Assembly (NCBI GenBank): GCA_900074885.1
Contig: FJUW01000095.1
Coordinates: forward strand, 1 to 64,000
Direction: 5' to 3'
DNA from: Rhynchosporium graminicola
Taxonomy: Eukaryota; Ascomycota; Leotiomycetes; Helotiales; Ploettnerulaceae
DNA length: 64,000 nucleotides
The notes under the pieces were generated by a model. The model was not told where the DNA came from. It saw only the letters and a program-made list of their open reading frames with translations, and made no database searches. The position numbers were made by a program, and so were the translations under genes. This document shows, piece by piece, positions 56,095 to 64,000 of this stretch (position 1 is its first letter; each line of letters begins with the position of its first letter).

Positions 56095-59000
56095 CTACTC
56101 AGATTCGCCACGACCATTTCCATTCGTCGTATGCTCCTGCCATATACTGTACTCAACCCTTGAAACAACATCTCTATAATCTCGAACCACAGTCTCTGTG
56201 CTCTCCTCAGAGCTAAACCTTCTTGGACTATCAGCACCATCAATTCCAAGCTGTCCATGCAAAGCTTTCCTGATTCTCTCAGCCATGGTACCCTCTTCTT
56301 GTCTTGAATCTGTGCTTGACCTATGCTGATGATCGGCACCTCTTGATGAAGTACTGTTAGTATGCTTGAATGAATTCTTTCTGGAAGGCAGTTTAGCCGT
56401 GATCTCGAGTTGTTTCTCAGCAGCCTCGGCTCTCTTCTTCCAGATCTCGAGATCCCGTTTAGTCTGTCTGAGCTCCTCGCTAAGAGTGCCAACATCGAGA
56501 TTGTCTCGAGCATTGAGGAATTGTTTAAGATGCTGTACTTCCTCAGTCTTTTCGAAAAGTTGACGTTGAAGATTCAGTACCTGCTTGTATAGAATAGAGT
56601 TATTACGACCTGGAAGATGGCTTGCATTCTCTATAGCAGGCCCTGATTCCGTTTCCGCGGGATCTGAGCTATTTGCAGGGCTGGCTGCAGGCGGGCGCGA
56701 TAGATACAGATGATGAGCTACAGGCATTGGATCAGGCCGCGGCAGTACTCGTCCAATGTTCGCAGCACCTGGAGGACCATCAAACGCTGGAGAGTCTTCG
56801 GGAGCTTGGAGAACACGAGGTCCTCCAGGAGGAGAACAATGGACACGAATCGGTTCTAGATACACCTTCGTAGCTCCGGAGGTAAGACCTTTGGCTGGCT
56901 CGTGTATTGAAAGCATAGTTTCAGAGGAAGAAGTAGAGGACTCTTTGATGTGAGTCTCTGCTTGTGTGAAGGAATCTAGACTGAAGCGTAGCGGCGGAAT
57001 AGCTATCAATTCTCCCTTCTCCTTCGACATAGAGCTCTTTGGCACTTCTTTCTTATCTACTTCTCGAGTATCATGAGCAGCATCGGTGGGCCTGGAAGTT
57101 ATCCGTGATGGCGATCCATCAGCAGTCTTCTGGACAGACCGAAGAGAAACGGCATGAATGTTTGAATTTTTGGTTGGTGATGAAAGAAAGCGCGAGCTCT
57201 TAGAATCGGAATCTTGCGAGCCTGGTCGCAGCGGGGACGAATCATACAAAGAGTCTCTCAATACTCGCTTTGGACTTTGCCGTCTGACAGGACTGGACTT
57301 TGGGTCCAGAAGGGAACGGACTTCGCCACCGGTAGTTCGAGCTGATTGAGGCGTTTTCTCTGATTTCTGTGACTTTGTCGGGGAGGATGGGTTGGTTGTA
57401 TATGGGGATACTACTTTGGATCCAAGATTGCTGTGTGAATCAGGGAGTGTCCGTGTGAGTGTTTTTGCAGGTGATCGGTCTGGGAACATCCTGGGGGGAG
57501 ATACCGATGTCGATTGTTGTTTTGCCTGATTAAAATGTGCTACAAGAGCTGAGATTTTATTGGGGCTTCCAGCTGCCTTGCATCCTGTATTATAGACAGT
57601 ACCCGTTTCATTTGTAGGGACGCTAGGTGCGATTGAGCCGCGGGTAGCTTGGGCTACCTTTTGGGCAGGAACTTGCATTGGTAGGACAGAAATGGTAACC
57701 TCAGAAGGCGGTTCTGTTGGCTTGAGCCGCCTGGATATCGATGCTGATATTTTAGAATCAGATGACATCGCTTTTTGCCCTTGGATAATCTGTACCTCAG
57801 GCGGCCGCTCAGCAATTCTCTCCGTCACTTTACCCGATTCCATAGATTTGAGGTGTTTTGGACTTCTGGAATTAGCGCAGAAAGCACCAGCCTTGTTACC
57901 GATCTTGTTGATCTGCTGATCTTGATACAAATGGTTGATTCTGCTTGAGTTCTCTTTTTGTGAGACAGGTTGAGCAAGCTGGTTTGAGTTGTCATGGCTC
58001 GTGTCATTTCTGCTGGCGTTCGGCCTGAGTATGTTGTTCAGAGCACCATTTCCGACATCAGAATCCTGTTGTTGTATTGGCTCATCCAGCGCTTGTGCCA
58101 GTATAGCTAAAGAAGCATCATCTTCCTCTCTGGATATTCTCAACAAAGGATCTCTCGATATTTTTGACAAGTCAAACACCTTTTTCTCGCGCTTCGGATC
58201 CTCATACAGTGACTTCGAGACTCGACGAGGAGAGTAGCTACGGGCCCGTGGCTGGAGACCCGGGTCACTTCCTCCAACTCGGCGAGGACTTCTCGCATTG
58301 TTCTCTTCAGACCCACGAGACGAAGCTCTGGATAATTTGATTCCGGGTTTCAGAGGCAAGAGAACTGAAAGAATTTGCTTCGGTTTCTCACTGAGGTGCT
58401 CAAATGGTAAAGAAGAAGACTTTGATGGTCCCTTGGGCTCTCCTGCGTCGGATTGGGCATCTATTCTTGCCTTCATTTCATTCCACCTAGTATCCAGAGC
58501 GGCCTTCTCATCGTCGTGAACTTTCTTCTCGGAAGACGAGATCGTTTGCTTTCCTTGATTGTAAGACTTCCATTTTGACTTCCAAACCGCAACATCGCTT
58601 ATGAAGATTGTCAGCTCTGGTCGAACTGTCTTAGAATTGTCGGTCATGATGTCAAAGAGTGGCTTTGGAACACTGCGATTGAGTGGAAGCTCTTCCTCGT
58701 GGAGTTCAGCATCAAAAGTATGTGATTGCAGGGCTGGTTTCCTTTCATTCTCGTCAACTCTGATTTTCTGTTCTGCGATATGAGACGCGCCTTGAGCCCG
58801 ATATTGATTGGTTTGTTGTCCTTGAGAAGGCAGGTTTTGTGGTTGCTTGATGTCCACTTTGACCACAATCTCATCTTCCACCGCCTCAAGATTAGTGTCT
58901 CTATTACGAAGAGCTGCATGAGCTGCATCCATAATAGCAATTCCACCTTCGGTCTGCCCATTCGTTTGCTCCCACTTGTTGGCAAAAGTTTCCCAATCAG

Positions 59001-61902
59001 ACTCAAGATCTAAGCGACTGATATGCAGAATCTTTCGCTGTCGATCAATAGCTTCAAGCGCATGTTCGAGAGATTCCGGTCCAGATTTGAGGGCAACGCC
59101 ATCTCCACAACCTCGACCAGGCCTGAAACTTGATGGCATATTTTCGTCTTCTGTGTTTTCTGCTTTCATGGCCTGGGATCGGGGCTCTACCACATGCGGA
59201 ATCTTTTTCTCGAATACTGCCCTGTCTGCTAGAATAGACGAATACCGAGCTTCAAGAAGTGCTTGTTCAGTATCCAGTATTGCCTTGAAATTCTGCATAT
59301 CCTTCTTACTCTTCGCAGTCAGGAGGACCTTTCTCCGCAGATCCAGAGCAGACCATTCAGCCGCGAATTGACCAAGCTCGGCATTGAAGTCTCGAGGCTC
59401 TAGCCTCTCCATCATTGGGTGATCTCCACTGTGCTCAAACCTCCTCAGATCCTTGGATTTCCCTCTCTCCACAGAAGCCGAAGATTTCTTCTGTAGCTTC
59501 GAAGGGCTCCCATGGGTTCGAATATTTTTGCTCTTCCCAGTAGAGCTAGAGGATTCTTTAGAATGCCTGACCTTCTTCCGCAAACTCTTTGATGGGCTAG
59601 CTTTTGAAAATGTAGGCGTAGACATGAAGTGTAGCGGCTGCTTGCTATCATGCTCAAATGGATTCAGTATTTTCGAGATTTCGGTCTCAGCCAATGCTGG
59701 TCGAGGGTTGTGGTTCTCTATGTCCAGCGATTCTGGGCTTGTTGGCTCTTCGCGGTGATCTGGTAATGGCATCATTCCATGTGGGAAAGTCACATCTTCC
59801 GATGAGCTCGAAGGGCTGTGAAATCCAGCCTTCAAAGGGTTTGCTGCTCGCGAAAGAGATGCTGAAGTGCAGAGCGGATCTTCACAGGGCGGTGAAATCG
59901 CCGCTGAACTTTCTTCTAGCTCCTCTGTAAATCTCTCCTCGGCAGTTGGAGAAAGAATGCTTAAAGAACGACCTCCGGACAGTCGTTGGCTGGACAGAGG
60001 TTTGCTTTTTGATCTTTGCTTCTTGACTACCAGCATACCGCCATGCCGAGAGGCAGAATCCTCTGCTTCAATATGAGTGTGGTCATGCGTACCTGCTCCA
60101 TGTCAATATCGATTCGTCATCAGGAGTGTGAGTGTGGGAATACGTACGCTGGGCTGGTGTAGGAGAAATACTCCGATCCAGTCGCCGCAGCGGAGATCTG
60201 AATTGATCCCAGTCGGGAGGCTTTCGGAGAGCAAACGACTCTGATGCTGAGGGCCTAAGTATTGGCTGCCGTGGTACTCGGACCGCTACGCTCTTGGTGC
60301 TAGCAACAGTCTTCAAGGCGCTCAAATTCCTCATGTGTCGGACGACATCACGCCAATGGGTAATCAGCATCTCAGTGATGCTGTTGGCGACCTTGATCTT
60401 ATCAATATGGGTATTGAAAGCAGTGCCTTCGTCCCCAGTTTTGCTCTTCTTATGCCTATCTCTGCGAGATTTAGGCGGGCTGATCGGTAGCAGGACAAGT
60501 CCTCCTTGAGGATTAGCAATACGCATAGTATAATCGTCCAATAAGTCTCCCAAAAGCAAGGGTCCAAATACAACACCCAATGGTCCGTAACCCATAAGGT
60601 CAGATGTGGGTAGTGGCCGTCCACGCTCATCCTCTCTCGGTGCGATCTCTGCTGCGCGCCCAATCATACTTAAAAGTCCAAAAACCGCACATATTAATTC
60701 ACGCCGGAATTGCGATCTGGGTGTTGCAATAGCCAAGGAAATAAGTCTTGCCCGAACTTTACTTTGCTTCGTCCTAGTCACCTCCGGGTCACCACGCAGC
60801 TGAGTCTGAATCGATACTAAGACGTTGAATAGGTGCAAGGAGCCTAGAATGCCGCCCGGCAGACCAGAAATGAATTTCTTGAATGCTGATGCAACATCAT
60901 GTACGTCGCATCTGATATGATCTGGTAGTGTGGGACATCGCACGGTTCCAGAAATGACCTGGCCCTCCTCGTCCATATTTCCGTAGTGATTATACAGAGC
61001 TGCGACAGCAGCTTGGGACCCTGGCACGCGAAAGATCCCTCTGGTAGAAGGTGCTGCAAGAATTTTAGTAAACAGGATGAACTTTCGAGGGTAACTTACC
61101 GTGTTGAACGAGGTGCTGGGCCGTTGCACGAAAGCATGTTGGCACTGCCAAACTTCCTGCTGCGTACTCAGTCGGTAAGTATAAGAGGCTCGACCCACAG
61201 AGTCGAACGAGGTCTTGTAGATCCTTATCCTTCAATTTGTCTCTCTTTCCTTTCAACCGAATGGAGAGGTCACTAATGCTACGCCTATGCTTCAGGTGTC
61301 GTTCAGATTTCAATTTGACGCTCTGAGACGAAGAAGTCTTCCTCAAGATATTTCGAGAGAACCAGTTTCCGGATTTTGCAGAGATATTGATCAGGTCATC
61401 CTATCATACTACATTAGTGACAGTATATGTTGAATTGGCTGAACTCACATTGAATGTGCCCAATTCGTCAGTGTCTACCTGTCGTACACCATGCTGCAAC
61501 CACAATCAGCAACAAAACGTAAAACGGTGCACCTGCCGGAGCTCCGACCTTTCTTGCCAAACGATTATACTCTTGAACAAAAAAAGTCCGATCATCGATA
61601 TCGTCGTGGTCCGATAGAACGTCTCCGCTTGATGAAGTCCAAGTATTGCTAGTGTGCACAGCTCTTCGCAACCTGCCTTCTTGGTTCCCACCGGGTTGCG
61701 GGTCTATCTGCTGCGGCGGCGGTTCAGAACCATCATGACCAATAAAGGAAACCCCGGTGAAGGAAGCTCGGTGTCGTGGGTCCTTAGGCTCGGACAACAA
61801 GCCCACTGCAATGTTCATGTCGTCAAATATAGTAGGTTGTTGAGCCATTGATAATGTTGCTGATGATGAGCGAGAAATAGAACCAGCGTTATTCGAATGC
61901 AT
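56095..61902 (-). CDS. large RhoGAP-domain protein with C-terminal coiled coil
   Basis: Five exons, 61902..61549, 61493..61449, 61400..61100, 61053..60148 and 60092..56095, keep one frame of about 1867 residues. The RhoGAP domain lies near residues 200-430. It holds GIFRVPGSQAAVAALYNHYG (with the arginine finger, Arg about 242), DVHDVASAFKKFISGLPGGI and GYGPLGVVFGPLLLGDLLDD. It should speed GTP hydrolysis on a Rho-type GTPase, so a role in polarity or the cytoskeleton is likely. The middle 1000 residues are Ser/Pro-rich and disordered. Near the C-terminus EEVQHLKQFLNARDNLDVGT and RDLEIWKKRAEAAEKQLEI form a coiled coil. The start could also be the next ATG at 61848. I cannot name a yeast ortholog. 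Confidence 0.82.
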
Positions 61903-62294
61903 TATTCCGTAGCTAGAAGCTGCGCTGATAAATTGTAAGATGGAACCATAAGCGGCAGTGTTGGTCTCTAGTAAGATAACGTGCCTGCCATTCTTGGACC
62001 AACACACTTCTGTCACCTGGCTCCTTCTTCATCCACGAGCCAAAAACGAAGACTAAGGTTGATGTAAATCTTTAATCCTTTAGCTTTGTTTCGTCTCCCT
62101 TACATTGGCTTATGTCCTGTTCAAAAAAAAAAAGATGGAAATACCCCGCATCGAAGGAACAAAATGGTATTATGGACGAGAGAACCAAGGAAATCTAGTG
62201 CACTTCCGCATCATGATGTGCCAAATCTCGTTCCGTACGCCATTTCGCTATGCAACGCCATCCATGCCTTTGTAACCCCAGCCAACCCCCCCCC

Positions 62295-62358
62295 NNNNNN
62301 NNNNNNNNNNNNNNNNNNNNNNNNNNNNNNNNNNNNNNNNNNNNNNNNNNNNNNNNNN
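62295..62358. other. assembly gap of 64 N
   Basis: Undetermined bases flanked by runs of C on both sides (about 62286-62294 and 62359-62365). It lies between the RhoGAP start and the 3' end of SNF4, so no CDS is interrupted. The interval 61903-62373 otherwise holds no gene. Confidence 0.99.
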
Positions 62359-62373
62359 CCCCCCCTTCTGTAA

Positions 62374-63761
62374 TTACTCGGTATCCCCATAGAGAAGGAC
62401 GTACTTGAAGATATCTGAAAGAGAAATAACGCCTTTCAGGCGATTCTCGTCGTCAAGTACAACCAGACGATGAACCCTGGACTTTCGAATTGTGTCGAAA
62501 ATCGAATCCAGCCTGTCATCCTCGCTACAGGTATAAATTCCAGCGAAATCATCAGCTCTCTTCAACAAAGCTTCTCCAATACTCGTGGTGAGCTCATCGT
62601 ATGCGCCGCCCTTGACAATGGTGATCACATCCACTGCCTCAAAAACGTTGAGAACACGCCGGTCCTCATCCACGATAGGAACACTGGAGATACTGTATTT
62701 TACCATCATGTGGATGACGTCGATAACGGATGTGTCCATGGTTGCCGTCTGCAGATCACCGTATGTGCCGAGACCAATTTCCGAAACACTCTTTTTTAGA
62801 TATTCTGTCTCCACCACATTGACAGCTATGAACTTCAAAAGCCTGTATTGTGTGATCACACTGACTACCATCTCTCGGCCAGTTTCATCGTCGATATCAA
62901 CAAGTGGAATTCTCCGAGCTCGAGTGTTCAACATTTCTCGGCATGCTTCGTAGAGGGGCTTCGCAGGATGAACGGATAACGTCTCAAGGGGTAATACACC
63001 AATGGCCCTTTCAATATCTGTAGTTTATCAGCCTTTGATCCAAGTGATGCGAGAAACATTTCCGCTCTACCTCTCAAGCTGCTCAGCCGGAACTGGTCAA
63101 TTTGGCTGAGAGCGTCAGGGTTCTGCCAGTAGTATTGGACAACATTGATGTAGTCTGAGGTTGTAAGGAGGCCCGCGAAGGTGGAGGTGTGCGAATCCCA
63201 TAAAGGTGCGGAAACGATTCCTAGGAAGAATATCAGTAGGAGTCCAGGCTAGGGATTGTAGAGGGACGACGGACCATTTTGAAGGAGGATTGTCAGACTC
63301 TTCTTGACAAGCAAGTCTGTATTGAGGATAATGAGGCGGAACGAGAGAGGTAGAACATCATAGCTCGTCCTGATCTTGAGGAAGTCCCGGATTGCATTCT
63401 GTCATCAATAATTTGTCAGCCTTGCATCCTCGCAACTATTCTGTTCTATTCATCCGCTGAAGAAAGTCTCAGAGCATAACGACCCCGCGCCTTTTCTCAT
63501 AGCACCCGAGCGGGCGCTGACCAGTGGGTTCACGAGGTAAAGGAGGATAGATATGATAGGGGAAACAGGGGCACCTACCAATCCCTTGAACTGATCCTGA
63601 TCAACAGCGGTCACCGGCTTATCCTGCATCGCGCGTTTCTGGCCTCGGGGAAGGAGGAAGGTTGAAGGTTGGGCAATGAATGTTGGCTCGTGACCATGGC
63701 TAGCGACGTTTGTTGGCGCAGCCGCTGCCCGTGTCTCTCCAGCTGTACTTGTATCAGACAT
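62374..63761 (-). CDS. SNF4: AMPK/SNF1 gamma subunit (Snf4)
   Basis: Four exons, 63761..63579, 63398..63275, 63220..63071 and 63017..62374, give 366 residues with phases 0, 1 and 1. Snf4 is the nucleotide-sensing subunit of the SNF1/AMPK complex, which controls carbon use. After a 50-residue disordered start come four CBS repeats, seen as [20 protein letters not shown], then [20 protein letters not shown] with [20 protein letters not shown], then [20 protein letters not shown], then [20 protein letters not shown] and finally [20 protein letters not shown] with [13 protein letters not shown]. The [20 protein letters not shown] block is typical of CBS 4. The third intron has an unusual GTCCGT donor. 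The gene is followed by the gap. Confidence 0.93.
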
Positions 63762-64000
63762 GGGTTATCGTGGGTGACATCTAGAGTAAGGCGTGGGGGT
63801 TGTTGATGGTGAAGCTCAGCTTCCAATTGAGGGAATGATTGAAATCTAAAATGGCGAGTCTATTTCGAGATTCCGTTAGATGGCTTATCTACCGGCGTCT
63901 TATCAAAAGCGAGATTCTTTGGAGTTGTAGCCAATATGAAATGGTGGGATGGATGGGGTTGAGGGAGAGATCGACGTGGGGTCGAATTTCACATGGGGAG
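63762..64000. promoter_or_regulatory. upstream region of SNF4
   Basis: Only the promoter and leader of SNF4 can be placed here. No clear TATA box or known site is seen. Confidence 0.4.

Overview
The window is nuclear DNA of a filamentous ascomycete (Pezizomycotina). Genes have short introns of about 45-180 nt with GT-AG ends and CTAAC/CTAAT/CTGAC-like branch sites. The proteins are typically fungal: a GPI-anchored Ser/Thr-rich protein, a Knh1-like cell-wall protein, a fucose-lectin-like protein, an Nha1-type antiporter, a LaeA-like methyltransferase and a Kex2-site repeat precursor. The TA-rich, stop-riddled retroelement relics look like products of repeat-induced point mutation (RIP). A leotiomycete-like host is possible, but I cannot prove it from the sequence.

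Layout. 1-2960: RIP-degraded Ty3/gypsy (integrase and chromodomain) and Ty1/copia (RNase H) relics. 3100-4410: a frameshifted archaemetzincin pseudogene beside them. 6110-9608: a conserved island with mL41 (minus) and UTP14 (plus) sharing a 177-bp intergenic region. 10.7-20.6 kb: a decayed accessory block. It holds an arylsulfotransferase pseudogene, a seven-unit tandem array coding for KR-separated 17-residue peptides, several hairpin elements, two copies of a hAT-like TIR element (one with a perfect 8-bp target duplication), a DMT/EamA transporter pseudogene, a sulfotransferase-family pseudogene and a 0.94-kb TIR element. 22.1-23.6 kb: an intact membrane-anchored fucose-lectin-like gene. 25.4-28.6 kb: two SAM methyltransferases on the minus strand. 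32.2-64 kb: mostly housekeeping genes, with NHA1, a GPI-anchored Cys-rich protein, POL12, an MFAP1-like splicing factor, ALB1, a membrane-anchored USP deubiquitinase, a Knh1-like membrane protein, three hypothetical proteins, a 1.9-kb-codon RhoGAP protein and the AMPK gamma subunit SNF4. A 64-N assembly gap lies at 62295-62358.

The housekeeping genes cover ribosome biogenesis (UTP14, ALB1, mL41), replication (POL12), splicing (MFAP1-like), ion homeostasis (NHA1) and energy signalling (SNF4); they are not an operon. The most unusual object is the tandem repeat peptide precursor at 12860-13400. It has the architecture of fungal Kex2-processed repeat proteins and ribosomally made peptide precursors, but its repeat is one I do not recognise. 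It sits among decayed sulfotransfer and transport genes, and its own start codon seems to be lost.
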